Origin: Maribacter sedimenticola
GTDB taxonomy: Bacteria; Bacteroidota; Bacteroidia; Flavobacteriales; Flavobacteriaceae
DNA length: 64,000 nucleotides
Assembly (NCBI RefSeq): GCF_900188415.1
Contig: NZ_FZNV01000003.1
Coordinates: forward strand, 1-64,000
Direction: 5' to 3'
In this document: positions 42,925-53,673 of the stretch, in pieces
How positions within the stretch are numbered: position 1 is the stretch's first letter
Layout: each line of letters opens with the position of its first letter
Notes under the pieces: model-generated
Told to the model about the DNA's origin: nothing
What the model saw: only the letters and a program-made list of their open reading frames with translations
Database searches by the model: none
Translations under genes and position numbers: made by a program

Positions 42925-42957
42925 AATGCCAGCTTCTGACAAGCTGGCATTTTTTGT
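42925..42957 (+). terminator. Rho-independent terminator of the miaB-secG operon
   Basis: AATGCCAGCTT at 42925-42935 pairs with AAGCTGGCATT at 42941-42951 around loop CTGAC, followed by a T-run to 42955. It separates the miaB operon from groESL. Confidence 0.9.
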
Positions 42958-42982
42958 TTACAATTTGTCAGTAAATAGGCAA

Positions 42983-42997
42983 TGGCATAATTTCTGC
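42983..42997 (+). promoter_or_regulatory. Possible sigma-54-type (-24/-12) promoter of groESL
   Basis: TGGCATAATTTCTGC has GG at 42984-42985, ten bases, then GC at 42996-42997. That is the invariant spacing of sigma-54 promoters (GG-N10-GC) with a TGGCA-like -24 box. It lies 48 bp before the groES ATG. No CIRCE inverted repeat is visible between the secG terminator and groES. Experimental support is lacking. Confidence 0.4.
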
Positions 42998-43044
42998 CTG
43001 TAGAGACGTACACAAGTTAAAAATCAATTTAAAATTTAATAATT

Positions 43045-43323
43045 ATGGCTAAAGTTAATATCAAACCATTGGCAGACAGAGTACTTATTGAGCCAATGGC
43101 CGCTGAGACTAAAACTGCGTCTGGGCTTTACATTCCTGACACTGCAAAAGAGAAACCGCAAAAAGGTAAAGTTGTTGCCGTGGGACCAGGAACAAAAGAT
43201 GACAAAGTTACCGTTAAGGTTGGTGATACCGTACTTTACGGAAAATATGCCGGGACCGAACTTAAATTGGAAGGAACCGATTATTTGATGATGAGAGAAA
43301 GCGATATTCTTGCCATCATCTAG
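43045..43323 (+). CDS. groES: Co-chaperonin GroES
   Basis: The product has 92 residues and the usual GroES blocks: '[14 protein letters not shown]' style start ([16 protein letters not shown]), the mobile loop '[31 protein letters not shown]', and '[36 protein letters not shown]'. It caps the GroEL folding chamber. It is followed by groEL after 110 bp. Confidence 0.97.
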   Translation: MAKVNIKPLADRVLIEPMAAETKTASGLYIPDTAKEKPQKGKVVAVGPGTKDDKVTVKVGDTVLYGKYAGTELKLEGTDYLMMRESDILAII

Positions 43324-43415
43324 TATTTTTCAGGAATCGATTAAATTGTTTTAAAGTAAAAAAATTTAAACCATTACTTTACTTGTTATTCCTAGCATTA
43401 ACAGGTAAGAACTAA

Positions 43416-45068
<1,653 letters not shown>

Positions 45069-45122
45069 GTCAACAGCGTCGACAGGCAATTATTTGCTTG
45101 TTCTAACAGTTTATATTTTTTT

Positions 45123-45162
45123 AAAACCGCTCTTGAAATATCAAGAGCGGTTTTTTTTGATT
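45123..45162 (+). terminator. Rho-independent terminator of groESL
   Basis: AAAACCGCTCTTGA at 45123-45136 pairs perfectly with 45141-45154 around loop AATA, followed by a run of T to 45158. Confidence 0.93.
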
Positions 45163-45180
45163 TTAAACATGATCAACAAA

Positions 45181-45214
45181 AAAACCACCTTCTTTATTTA
45201 CAGAAGGTGGTTTT
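45181..45214 (-). terminator. Rho-independent terminator of the micropeptide gene
   Basis: AAAACCACCTTCT at 45181-45193 pairs perfectly with AGAAGGTGGTTTT at 45202-45214. The minus-strand T-run (A bases from 45177) follows the stem. It lies 40 bp beyond the stop of the small minus-strand gene, which supports that gene being transcribed. Confidence 0.85.
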
Positions 45215-45253
45215 CATGTCCAAATGGTAAGCCTACCCGTAGGCTAGTACCGA

Positions 45254-45352
45254 CTACTTCTTTCTAGGAGCAGCTTTTGGAGCAGCCTTTTTTCCAGCTT
45301 TTGCTGGAGCAGGCTTTGCAGCTGGTTTCCCTGCTGATTTTGCTTGTGCCAT
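45254..45352 (-). CDS. 32-residue Lys/Ala/Pro-rich micropeptide
   Basis: On the minus strand an ATG at 45352-45350 opens a 32-codon frame ending TAG at 45256-45254. The peptide begins MAQAKSAGKPAAKPAPAKAG and ends KKAAPKAAPRKK: only Lys, Ala, Pro, Gly and a few other residues, with 10 basic residues and no acidic ones. The composition resembles the C-terminal tails of histone H1-like DNA-binding proteins. A strong terminator lies 40 bp downstream, and codon use is not random (mostly GCT/GCA and AAA/AAG). The function is unknown; nucleic acid binding is the natural guess. Confidence 0.7.
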   Translation of the reverse strand: MAQAKSAGKPAAKPAPAKAGKKAAPKAAPRKK

Positions 45353-45491
45353 TAGTATCGAATTAAAGATAAACTTAAGCTAATGTATTTCAGATTTTGA
45401 TTCGTGATAATCACGTTGGCAAAATATTAACTAAAACTTTTCAAACAATTTACAGCGGTTAAAAACTCCTCAACAATTACTAGTCCTTTGA

Positions 45492-45854
45492 CTAATTTTT
45501 ATGATGCGCACCATCGTCAGAATTATCTTCTCTATACAAACAGCATGGGTGTACGCTATTATATGCTTCATCTGTTGCCTTCAATTCTTTAGTATCATGA
45601 CCAACGGCTACAATTGCTGTTTTAATCTTCATAGCATCAGTTTTACGTTCATCCATAATAACCGCTAACTGATGGGTAGGAATATCCCAATTTGCATATT
45701 TTACTCCCTTTACATTTAATGCAGCCTCTTCAATACGTTCTTTACACATGGCGCATTTACCATTCACATCAAAAGTCATTTTCTTATTCTTGTCCTGTGC
45801 ATAGGTTACCACAGCAATTAATATCATTGCAATGGATAAAATAGTTGTTTTCAT
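45492..45854 (-). CDS. Exported HMA-domain metal-binding protein
   Basis: The product has 120 residues with a signal peptide (MKTTILSIAMILIAVVTYAQ). The heavy-metal-associated domain has the ligand pair in 'GKCAMCKERIEEAALNVKGV'. The C-terminal tail 'GHDTKELKATDEAYNSVHPCCLYRE' adds a Cys-Cys pair and histidines. The tail closely parallels the end of the HMA protein at 51560-52189 ('GHDTKNHQAHTDDYGNLPACCKYE'). It likely binds copper or a similar soft metal in the periplasm. It lies 17 bp downstream of the TonB receptor gene. Confidence 0.87.
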   Translation of the reverse strand: MKTTILSIAMILIAVVTYAQDKNKKMTFDVNGKCAMCKERIEEAALNVKGVKYANWDIPTHQLAVIMDERKTDAMKIKTAIVAVGHDTKELKATDEAYNSVHPCCLYREDNSDDGAHHKN

Positions 45855-45871
45855 AAGTATAAATTTACGTG

Positions 45872-48157
45872 TTATAAAATTTTAAATCTAAAGCCGCCAT
45901 AAAACATTCTACCCATTATTGGCGCATATACAATGGTAGTATCAAAATTTGGACCAAAAGGATTATCAGCGCCCAATACAGGATTAATTTGCTGTACATC
46001 CGAAAGGTTTTCACCACCCACATACACTTCAAATGAATTAGAGAATACTTTTGTCACTTGAGCATTCATTAGATTATATGTTGGGGAAAAAGCAGGTAAT
46101 TGGTATTCCACCGGGTTAGTACTTGTATCTGGCAACCGCGTTTCTCCAAAACTATGAAGGGTATAATCAAATTTCCATTGCGCACCATTATCCTTAGCCT
46201 CGGTCTCATACCCTAAATTAACAAAAAACCGATGTTGTGCTTGTAATGGTTTCTGTAGATTGCCGCTTTTATAATCTGTAGATACATCATAAAACTTATA
46301 CGATGTTCTAAAATTAAGACGGGTCAAAAGCTCATAATTTAATTCTACTTGAAAACTTTTAGCACTACTCTCTCCTTCCAAATTATAAAAAGAAACTTCT
46401 TGCGGATTTTCCCAATCTACCACCACTTGGTTTTCAAAATCCGTGATGTAATAATCTAAAGAAATATCTCCCTTTTTATTCAAAAAATTAAATCCTTGTA
46501 GAAAGCTAACTCCATAATTCCATGCATCTTCTGGCTCTAAACCATACACATCACCACCTGAACCTGCAATATTAATTTGTCTAGCAGAGGCGAACAATTG
46601 CTGATTTTCGGCAAAAATATTTGCAGCTCTCTTTCCTCTACCAAATGATCCTCGAAGACTACCTCTTTCCCATGGGGTATATCTAATGTGAAATCTTGGT
46701 GTTACAAAAGTTCGTAATCGATTATGATTGTCTACACGTAGTCCGGCAGTTAAACTTACTTTTTCTAAATTTTCATAACTATACTCAAAAAATGCTCCTA
46801 CAGACCTATCTTCCCTAGAATAATCATCAGTAGTCACCACCTCATCATAACCGTCATATGCAAAAGAAATTCCGGTTTTAAACTTATTTCTTGTATCTCC
46901 TATTATAGAATTAAAAAGAAGACTAGAATAAATGCTTTCATGGCTAATATCATATGTTCTAAAACCAAAATACGAATCTTGCTTATGTAGACTATAGGCT
47001 GACTGAAAACCAAAACTTTGAAACGGAAGTTCAGGAAAAACATAACCCAATTTTAACGAGGTATCAAACCTGCGGGTATTTATCTCACTACCCCACACTT
47101 CGGCTCCGCTCAGTGCAGGAACTTCGGCTTCGCTCAGTGAACCACCATTATCAACTCTATCGGTATTAGGATTAAAATCTACCTGCCCTACTTGTTTCTC
47201 ATCATTCAAAAAACGAACATTTAAGAAACTTACAAAACCTGTTTCAGGATTCTGATACTGCCAACGGTTCATCACATTAATTTGCTCCCCCAAAGGCGCA
47301 TCTAAAAATCCGTCTTCATTATTATCTTCTTTTTGAGTTCTCGTATTTCCATGAATATAAAGACCGGTACTCAATTTATCGGTCAGCTTTTTATTGAAAT
47401 GTGTATTCAATTCATAACGCCCATTCTGATTGGCATAGCCATTTACAAAAACTGCATTATCGGTTAACGGCTTTACCAACTCGGTATTGATCTGACCTGA
47501 TATACTTTCGTAACCATTCACCACACTACCAGCACCTTTTGTAATCTGTATACTTTCTATCCACGTACCTGGCGTAAATGTTAATCCATAGGCTTGAGAT
47601 GCACCACGTACCATAGGAATATTTTCTTGGGTAATCAACAAATACGGACTCGTTAATCCTAACATTTGAATTTGCTTGGTACCGGTTAATCCATCAGAAA
47701 GATTTACATCAATTGCCGGATTGGTTTCAAAGCTTTCTGCCAAATTACAGCAAGCCGCCTTTAACAACTCATCACTATTTACAGTAATAACATTCTGCGG
47801 ACTAAAATATGTTTTCTGTATAGCATCTCTTTCCTGCTGAACAACTACCTCATCTAATTCATTAGATGGCTTTAGACTAACACGTATTGTTTTAGGTTCG
47901 TTAATGGTTAACGTATCAGACTCAAAACCCACATAACTTATAATCAATTTATTGAACTCTTTCAGATAGGGAATGGAAAATTTACCATCGAAATCTGTTA
48001 CCACCCCAGTTTGTGAATCTTGCCAATAGACATTGGCTCCCGAAAGGCTCAATGCATTAGATGCGTCAGAATCGAAAACAACTCCTTCTACTTTTTCCTG
48101 AGAAAAACTAAAATAAGGCAACATGCACAAAAGCAATACTACTATATATTTATTCAT
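45872..48157 (-). CDS. TonB-dependent receptor, probably metal-linked
   Basis: I start at ATG 48157 (signal peptide MNKYIVVLLLCMLPYFSFSQ); the longer frame to 48181 is less likely. The product has 761 residues: a CarboxypepD_reg-like domain ('KVEGVVFDSDASNALSLSGANVYW'), a plug with 'LKAACCNLAESFETNPAIDVN' and a 22-strand barrel ending in an aromatic residue region ('GRMFYGGFRFKIL'). The Cys-Cys in the plug is unusual and recurs in receptors next to copper ATPases. An in-frame repeat insertion is described separately. It lies between the HMA protein and the CopA-type ATPase. Confidence 0.9.
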   Translation of the reverse strand: MNKYIVVLLLCMLPYFSFSQEKVEGVVFDSDASNALSLSGANVYWQDSQTGVVTDFDGKFSIPYLKEFNKLIISYVGFESDTLTINEPKTIRVSLKPSNELDEVVVQQERDAIQKTYFSPQNVITVNSDELLKAACCNLAESFETNPAIDVNLSDGLTGTKQIQMLGLTSPYLLITQENIPMVRGASQAYGLTFTPGTWIESIQITKGAGSVVNGYESISGQINTELVKPLTDNAVFVNGYANQNGRYELNTHFNKKLTDKLSTGLYIHGNTRTQKEDNNEDGFLDAPLGEQINVMNRWQYQNPETGFVSFLNVRFLNDEKQVGQVDFNPNTDRVDNGGSLSEAEVPALSGAEVWGSEINTRRFDTSLKLGYVFPELPFQSFGFQSAYSLHKQDSYFGFRTYDISHESIYSSLLFNSIIGDTRNKFKTGISFAYDGYDEVVTTDDYSREDRSVGAFFEYSYENLEKVSLTAGLRVDNHNRLRTFVTPRFHIRYTPWERGSLRGSFGRGKRAANIFAENQQLFASARQINIAGSGGDVYGLEPEDAWNYGVSFLQGFNFLNKKGDISLDYYITDFENQVVVDWENPQEVSFYNLEGESSAKSFQVELNYELLTRLNFRTSYKFYDVSTDYKSGNLQKPLQAQHRFFVNLGYETEAKDNGAQWKFDYTLHSFGETRLPDTSTNPVEYQLPAFSPTYNLMNAQVTKVFSNSFEVYVGGENLSDVQQINPVLGADNPFGPNFDTTIVYAPIMGRMFYGGFRFKIL
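47097..47139. repeat. Tandem 19-bp repeat inside the TonB receptor gene
   Basis: ACTTCGGCTCCGCTCAGTG (47097-47115) and ACTTCGGCTTCGCTCAGTG (47121-47139) differ at one base and are 24 bp apart, so the frame is kept. Read on the coding strand they are CACTGAGCG-AGCCGAAGT, a dispersed repeat type I know from flavobacterial genomes. They encode SLSEAEVPALSGAEVWG in an extracellular part of the barrel. The bases are much more GC-rich than the surrounding gene. Confidence 0.7.
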
Positions 48158-48173
48158 ATAATATTCAATTTGA

Positions 48174-50666
48174 TTAATCAATTTTCACCGTTCTTAATCG
48201 TAATGCATTGGCAATTACCGAAACAGAACTAAAACTCATCGCTAAAGCCGCAATCATTGGAGATAGCAACAATCCGAAAATTGGATATAGCACTCCCGCC
48301 GCAATTGGTATACCAACCGTATTATAAATTAAGGCGAAAAATAAATTCTGTTTTATATTCTTCATAACCGCATTACTAAGGTTATATGCTTTTACAATTC
48401 CATGTAAATCTCCTTTTACCAAAGTAATTGCAGCACTTTCAATGGCGACATCGGTTCCCGTACCCATGGCAATACCTACATCACTTTTTGCCAAAGCAGG
48501 CGCATCGTTAATACCGTCTCCTGCAACAGCAACCTTTCTTCCTTCAGATTGTAAACGTTCAACCTCAGCCAATTTATCCTGTGGTAGCATACCAGCCTTA
48601 AAATCTGCCAGACTTAATTGTTCCGCTACCGCTTTTGCCGTATCATGATTATCTCCGGTAAGCATTATCACCGCAATACCGGCTTTCTGCAACTCTTCAA
48701 TAGCTTTTTTGCTCGTCTCTTTAATTTTATCTCCGATTACAACAAAACCAACTGCCTTATCACCAATAGCTAAGTAAGAAACTGTTTTTCCAAGTTTTTG
48801 ATGAGAAACTACATCTGCCTTTAAACTATCTAAAATGGATACTTGAGCCTCATTCATCATCTTTTCGTTACCCAAGGCTATAAACTCACCATTTATCTTA
48901 CCAGTGACGCCCATACCTGTAACCGAATTAAAATCTTCAACTTTTAAAACATTTACATTATTTACCTTACCATACTTTACAGTTGCATCTGCCAATGGGT
49001 GCTCACTTTTCTGATTTAATGAAACAATATATTGCAATACCTTTTCCTGATTAATCTCAGAAATACTACCCACCTTTTCTACGGATGGTTTTCCTTCCGT
49101 AATTGTACCGGTCTTATCTACAATTAGCGTGTCAATTTTGTCCATTCGCTCTAAAGCTTCTGCATTCTTTATCAGCACGCCAGATTGCGCTCCTTTACCC
49201 ACACCCACCATTACGGACATTGGGGTAGCCAAACCTAGGGCGCATGGACATGCGATTATCAATACAGCAATAGCATTTACCAAAGCATATACATAAGCAG
49301 GTTCTGGACCAAAAATGACCCAAACAATAAAGGTGATTACAGAAATGAACACCACAGCAGGCACAAAATAACTTGAGATTTTATCCGCTAATTTTTGAAT
49401 TGGTGCCTGACTACGACTAGCCTTGTTCACCATATCAATAATCTGGGAGAGCAACGTATCTGAACCAACTTTCTCCGCTATCATGACAAAAGAACGCTTA
49501 CCATTAATTGTCCCAGAACTTACATTATCACCCTCTACTTTTTGAACCGGAACAGGCTCGCCCGTTATCATAGATTCATCTACCGTACTTTCGCCTTCAT
49601 GCACGCTTCCATCAACAGGTATTTTATCCCCTGGTTTCACCCTAAGCAGATCTCCTTTAACTATGTTATCTATAGCAATTGTTTCCTCTTTTCCATCAAC
49701 AATGCGAATCGCTTTATTTGGAGCTAGCTTAAGAAGTTCTTTAACCGCAGAATTAGTTTTACTATGTGCACGAGCCTCTAATAACTGCCCGAACAAGACT
49801 AGAGTCAATATAACCGTAGCTGCCTCAAAATATACATGAACCGTGCCTTGGTCCGTCTTAAACTGTGGAGGAAAAAAATCAGGGACCAAAATAGCAAATA
49901 CACTAAATAACCAAGCCACACCTGCTCCAATCCCTATCATCGTAAACATGTTCAAGTTCCATGTTTTTACAGAACGATAGGCTCTCTCAAAAAACATCCA
50001 AGTTGCATAAAACACCACAGGAATTGATAATGCAAACTGCACCCAATTCCAGTTTCTTAAACTCAAAATATTGTGAAGCGGATTGTTCGGTATCATCTCA
50101 GACATTGCTATAATAAAAATGGGCAACGTAAAAGCCACCGCTATTTTAAACTTTTTTAAAAGCGTATTATAACTTTTCGCTTCAGCAGAAACATCAGCTT
50201 GTTTTGGCACTAAATCCATACCACAAATAGGGCAATCACCCGGTTCATCTCGAACCACCTCAGGATGCATTGGGCACGTATATTCCTGACCTTTATGAAT
50301 CGAGGCACTTGCCTCTTCTACCAAATCCATACCACAAACCGGGCAATCGCCAGGCTCTGTATAGGTTTTATCTCCTTCGCAATGCATGGGGCAATAGAAA
50401 ACACCATTTCCATTATCTATTTTCTTGGGTTTCACTTCTTTGTGTTGATGCCCTCCTAATTCATGAATTGAATAATGACCACCATCTTCTTTCATGGCAT
50501 TTTGCAAAGTAGCTAAAGTCAATTCTGAATCCATATCTAAAGTAGCTTCAGCTTTTTCTAAATTTACAGAAGCACTGGTTACACCATCAATATTCGCCAA
50601 TGTCTTTTCTACATGAGACCTACATCCATTACAGGTCATGCCAACTATGGTATATGTATGTTTCAT
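48174..50666 (-). CDS. copA: Copper-translocating P1B-type ATPase
   Basis: The product has 830 residues. An N-terminal HMA domain has GMTCNGC (9-15). Two CPMH...CPxCGMDL metal-binding domains lie at about 92-115 and 131-153. The transporter core has eight helices, TGE (368-370), the transmembrane C473-P-C475, the phosphorylation site D517-KTGT, and later 'SEHPLADA' and '[11 protein letters not shown]'. The CPC motif and the N-terminal domains indicate export of Cu(I), possibly Ag(I). It lies between the TonB receptor and the NHL-repeat gene on the same strand. Confidence 0.92.
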   Translation of the reverse strand: MKHTYTIVGMTCNGCRSHVEKTLANIDGVTSASVNLEKAEATLDMDSELTLATLQNAMKEDGGHYSIHELGGHQHKEVKPKKIDNGNGVFYCPMHCEGDKTYTEPGDCPVCGMDLVEEASASIHKGQEYTCPMHPEVVRDEPGDCPICGMDLVPKQADVSAEAKSYNTLLKKFKIAVAFTLPIFIIAMSEMIPNNPLHNILSLRNWNWVQFALSIPVVFYATWMFFERAYRSVKTWNLNMFTMIGIGAGVAWLFSVFAILVPDFFPPQFKTDQGTVHVYFEAATVILTLVLFGQLLEARAHSKTNSAVKELLKLAPNKAIRIVDGKEETIAIDNIVKGDLLRVKPGDKIPVDGSVHEGESTVDESMITGEPVPVQKVEGDNVSSGTINGKRSFVMIAEKVGSDTLLSQIIDMVNKASRSQAPIQKLADKISSYFVPAVVFISVITFIVWVIFGPEPAYVYALVNAIAVLIIACPCALGLATPMSVMVGVGKGAQSGVLIKNAEALERMDKIDTLIVDKTGTITEGKPSVEKVGSISEINQEKVLQYIVSLNQKSEHPLADATVKYGKVNNVNVLKVEDFNSVTGMGVTGKINGEFIALGNEKMMNEAQVSILDSLKADVVSHQKLGKTVSYLAIGDKAVGFVVIGDKIKETSKKAIEELQKAGIAVIMLTGDNHDTAKAVAEQLSLADFKAGMLPQDKLAEVERLQSEGRKVAVAGDGINDAPALAKSDVGIAMGTGTDVAIESAAITLVKGDLHGIVKAYNLSNAVMKNIKQNLFFALIYNTVGIPIAAGVLYPIFGLLLSPMIAALAMSFSSVSVIANALRLRTVKID

Positions 50667-50726
50667 ACCTTTTATTATAATTATTTTATAAATCTGAACA
50701 CCTAATTAGATATCCTATTTGACCTT

Positions 50727-51560
50727 TTAATCCTTCACAACAATCGGCTGTTTATCAAAAATATTAAGCTTGCCGTTTCTATAATTAATTACATACAACA
50801 TATCGTCTTTAATCATCATATCCGTTGGTTTTTCTATCTGGTCTTTTAACACCTGTTGTAACTCACCCATCATATCAAAAACCAAAACACGGTTGTTTTC
50901 AAAATCTGTTACAAACACTTCATCAACCGAAACAAAAATCCCAGTTGCCGCATTCATCTTTTGATTTTGACCCATCATTTGAAGGAAACCACCTTTTTTA
51001 TCAAACACTTGTACTCGGTTATTATAGGCATCTGCTACCCAAATCTTATCCTTGGTAATCTGTACATCTGTAGGATAATAAAACTCCCCTTCCGCTTTTC
51101 CTTCTTTACCAAAGGAAATCCAGCTTGCACCATCAAAATAGAGAATTCGATTATTGTAGAAATCTGCAATTGCCCGTTCATTTTCATAAACAGAAACTCC
51201 CGCAGGTGCATCCAATGAATCTGATACCTGCATTATAAACCTTCCTTTTTTATCAACCGTTTCAATAACATCTTTCCCATATTGAGGAATAAAAATTGTC
51301 TCCTTTATAGCATCAATATGCATTGGTCTGTCTAATGAGTCTACAGTTTCCGTGATTTTGCCTTCTGTATCAATTTGCACCAAACGGTTGTGGTCGCCAT
51401 CTGAAAGCCAAATAGCTCCATTTACCTGAGTTAACCCAATAGGATTTACGCCATCTAGTTGAATAGTTTTAGATAACACCCACTCTTTAGGAGTAGGTGA
51501 TTTTTCTTTACAAGCAGATGCAAAGACTAAAACGATGAGTATACATATACTTTTTCTCAT
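50727..51560 (-). CDS. NHL-repeat beta-propeller lipoprotein
   Basis: The product has 277 residues with a lipoprotein signal (FASAC, Cys17). Repeated blades read 'PAGVSVYENERAIADFYNNRILYFDG', 'PTDVQITKDKIWVADAYNNRVQVFDKKG' and 'ATGIFVSVDEVFVTDFENNRVLVFDMMG', the NHL pattern with NNR/V-FD ends, five or six in all. It is likely a membrane-anchored binding protein in the metal island. It overlaps the upstream HMA gene by one base, so the two are translationally coupled. Confidence 0.85.
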   Translation of the reverse strand: MRKSICILIVLVFASACKEKSPTPKEWVLSKTIQLDGVNPIGLTQVNGAIWLSDGDHNRLVQIDTEGKITETVDSLDRPMHIDAIKETIFIPQYGKDVIETVDKKGRFIMQVSDSLDAPAGVSVYENERAIADFYNNRILYFDGASWISFGKEGKAEGEFYYPTDVQITKDKIWVADAYNNRVQVFDKKGGFLQMMGQNQKMNAATGIFVSVDEVFVTDFENNRVLVFDMMGELQQVLKDQIEKPTDMMIKDDMLYVINYRNGKLNIFDKQPIVVKD

Positions 51561-52189
51561 TATTTATAGCTTAAACGTTCGTACTTACAACATGCTGGTA
51601 GATTTCCATAATCGTCGGTATGTGCTTGATGGTTTTTCGTATCATGACCTGCAACCGCTACCTCCTTTTCAATTTTTTCAAGAGAAGTTAATCCCGCATC
51701 AAATGAAACCTTCATGATTTTGGTATCCTTATCCCAAGAAACGGCGGATACACCTTGCACAGATTCTGCAGCTTTGGTTATTCTAGCCTCACACATAGCA
51801 CAATTACCGGCTACCATTACATTTTTACTCACCGTTCCTTCGGACTTTTTAGTCATTTCGCTCTCAGATGATTCTTCAATTTCACCATTGGAACGCTCAA
51901 CTTTTGCTGTAATAGGTGTGTAACCCGCTTTTTCAACTTGCTTCTCTACATCAGCTAGTGTTAATGCTTTTTCCGCTGGATAAGAAAAACTAAAGTCTCC
52001 TGTTTCAATATCTATTTTCACATTCTTAATACCTTTAAACTCTTTGAATTTCTTCTCAAGTCCATATGCACAAAACGGACAGCCTAGACCATCTACCTGC
52101 ACCATAAACTTATCCTTACCATCTTGTGCAATCGCACTAAAGACAACCATTAGCGTTAACAACGCCGATATAATTATTGATTTTTTCAT
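51560..52189 (-). CDS. Exported protein with two HMA domains
   Basis: The product has 209 residues with a signal peptide (MKKSIIISALLTLMVVFSAIAQ). The first HMA domain (about 28-95) has 'VDGLGCPFCAYGLEKKFKEFKGIKNV'. After a Ser/Glu/Lys linker, the second (about 122-185) has 'AGNCAMCEARITKAAESVQGVSAV'. The end 'GHDTKNHQAHTDDYGNLPACCKYERL' carries Cys-Cys. The second domain plus tail is a paralogue of the 120-residue protein at 45492-45854. It presumably binds copper or related ions in the periplasm. Confidence 0.87.
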   Translation of the reverse strand: MKKSIIISALLTLMVVFSAIAQDGKDKFMVQVDGLGCPFCAYGLEKKFKEFKGIKNVKIDIETGDFSFSYPAEKALTLADVEKQVEKAGYTPITAKVERSNGEIEESSESEMTKKSEGTVSKNVMVAGNCAMCEARITKAAESVQGVSAVSWDKDTKIMKVSFDAGLTSLEKIEKEVAVAGHDTKNHQAHTDDYGNLPACCKYERLSYK

Positions 52190-52213
52190 TATTTTATGTT
52201 TTAAAAATTTTTA

Positions 52214-52984
52214 TTAAAATGAATATCTAGAACCTAAAAACAGGCTATAGTTTAATTTACGACCTGCTTCAATATCGTTTACCAAAGGCACCTGTACAGC
52301 CAAGTCGAACGTAACATTCTTTCTTGCATACTGTAACCCTTGTGCGTACAACAATTGATACCAATCACGCTCTACCAGCCAAGAGTTGGTATATTCAAAA
52401 TACAGATTGATTTGCTTATTAGGATACTGTGGTTTTAACAATGGAAGACCGAAACCAATTTTATGGGTCAAAGCATCCAAGCTACCATCGGGCACCCAAT
52501 TATAGCCTAGTTCGTTAGAAATACCATATTTGAGCGATTCGTAACCTGCAACAATACCATAATATCCCGCATATTTGCCCGTACTTAAATCCATTACGTC
52601 CAATTCTTTACCAGTAGGCAGTGTTTGTAATGTTTTGGCTACCATTCTAAAGGTCTTGCCCGTACCATCTTTTCTAAAGAATTGATACTTACCCATTATT
52701 TTAATATCTGCTAAACTGCTACCACTCGGTCCGTTTTCAATATCATAATTTATATAAGGTAAATGTATTGCCACCAAAGAATTAGAAGTTGGCAAATAAT
52801 GTAGCATTACCGGAACATAGGTAAAATCACCTCTTTCCGTATGCCGAATCTCTGTCAAGGTTTTTGCAGTAAAGCTACCGCCACCCAACATAATGGGTTT
52901 ATCGGCAGTAATAGGAGGACCTTGTGCCTCACAATATTGTATCCCAAATAGGATAATGGCTAAAAGCCAAGTAAAATTTTTCAT
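52214..52984 (-). CDS. Beta-barrel-like exported protein (MetA/transporter-type)
   Basis: The product has 256 residues with a signal peptide (to about residue 20, YCEAQ). Alternating amphipathic strands such as 'YFEYTNSWLVERDWYQLLYAQGLQYARKNVTFDLAVQVPL' and the terminal 'YSLFLGSRYSF', ending in Phe, fit a small outer membrane barrel. The order 'GLPLLKP...LYFEY' resembles proteins annotated as transporter or phenol MetA degradation pathway. The exact family is not certain. Its location in the metal island suggests a metal-related outer membrane role. Confidence 0.7.
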   Translation of the reverse strand: MKNFTWLLAIILFGIQYCEAQGPPITADKPIMLGGGSFTAKTLTEIRHTERGDFTYVPVMLHYLPTSNSLVAIHLPYINYDIENGPSGSSLADIKIMGKYQFFRKDGTGKTFRMVAKTLQTLPTGKELDVMDLSTGKYAGYYGIVAGYESLKYGISNELGYNWVPDGSLDALTHKIGFGLPLLKPQYPNKQINLYFEYTNSWLVERDWYQLLYAQGLQYARKNVTFDLAVQVPLVNDIEAGRKLNYSLFLGSRYSF

Positions 52985-53047
52985 TGAATGTTAGATTTGA
53001 TTCAAAAATGTGTGAACGCAAAAAAGCGACGTATAACACGTTTTAAA

Positions 53048-53461
53048 TCAAATCAAAAAAACTTGGTGCAGTATATTCAAATCTTCTGCCAATATGGGCG
53101 GAGGATAGGAATCAAGAACAATTTTCTTATCTGTAGACTCTTGAAATAAGTTTAAATAAGAAGTTGTGAAGGAAATTAAGAATACTTGTTGAGAGAAATC
53201 TAAATTGAACGTATCATGGTTTAAATCATCTTGACCTTGCATGGTAAAAGATTCATCATCACAACAATGCTTTTCATATTGCGATGCATCATCCAATAAA
53301 GCCAAACCGGCTTCCATACCGCAATCTTCGGCGGAATGAAAAAAGGCTATATCCAAAACACGGCCCATGCATAAATGTTTTTCTACTGTCCATGAAATAG
53401 TGGACAGCAGCAACAGCAATGCCATTGCAACGGAAAAAAATTTATGTAGCATATTCCTCAT
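53048..53461 (-). CDS. HYC_CC_PP-type exported protein
   Basis: The product has 137 residues with a hydrophobic N-terminus. The family signatures are present in order: 'VEKHLCMGRVLDIAFF', 'DCGMEAGL', 'YEKHCCDDES' and 'DSYPPPILAEDLNILHQVFLI'. These are the spaced H-x-C, CGM, CC and PPP motifs of the HYC_CC_PP family, named after them. Its Cys and His content suggests metal binding, and such genes often lie beside copper genes in Flavobacteriaceae. It is the first gene of the minus-strand metal island. Confidence 0.8.
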   Translation of the reverse strand: MRNMLHKFFSVAMALLLLLSTISWTVEKHLCMGRVLDIAFFHSAEDCGMEAGLALLDDASQYEKHCCDDESFTMQGQDDLNHDTFNLDFSQQVFLISFTTSYLNLFQESTDKKIVLDSYPPPILAEDLNILHQVFLI

Positions 53462-53673
53462 CGCGGTAAAATTACAAAATAATCAACATTTAACATCCTT
53501 AATACCATTTCTTTAACGAAACATTGTAGAACCTATTTCCATTTTCCCGCTTTACACATTAAAAAAACCCATAAGCGTATACGATTAGCAGTGATTTTAA
53601 GTTTAAAGAGTAACACAAATATTAAATAACCATTATTAACATTTAAAAACACTAATCATTTTAAATTAAAATT

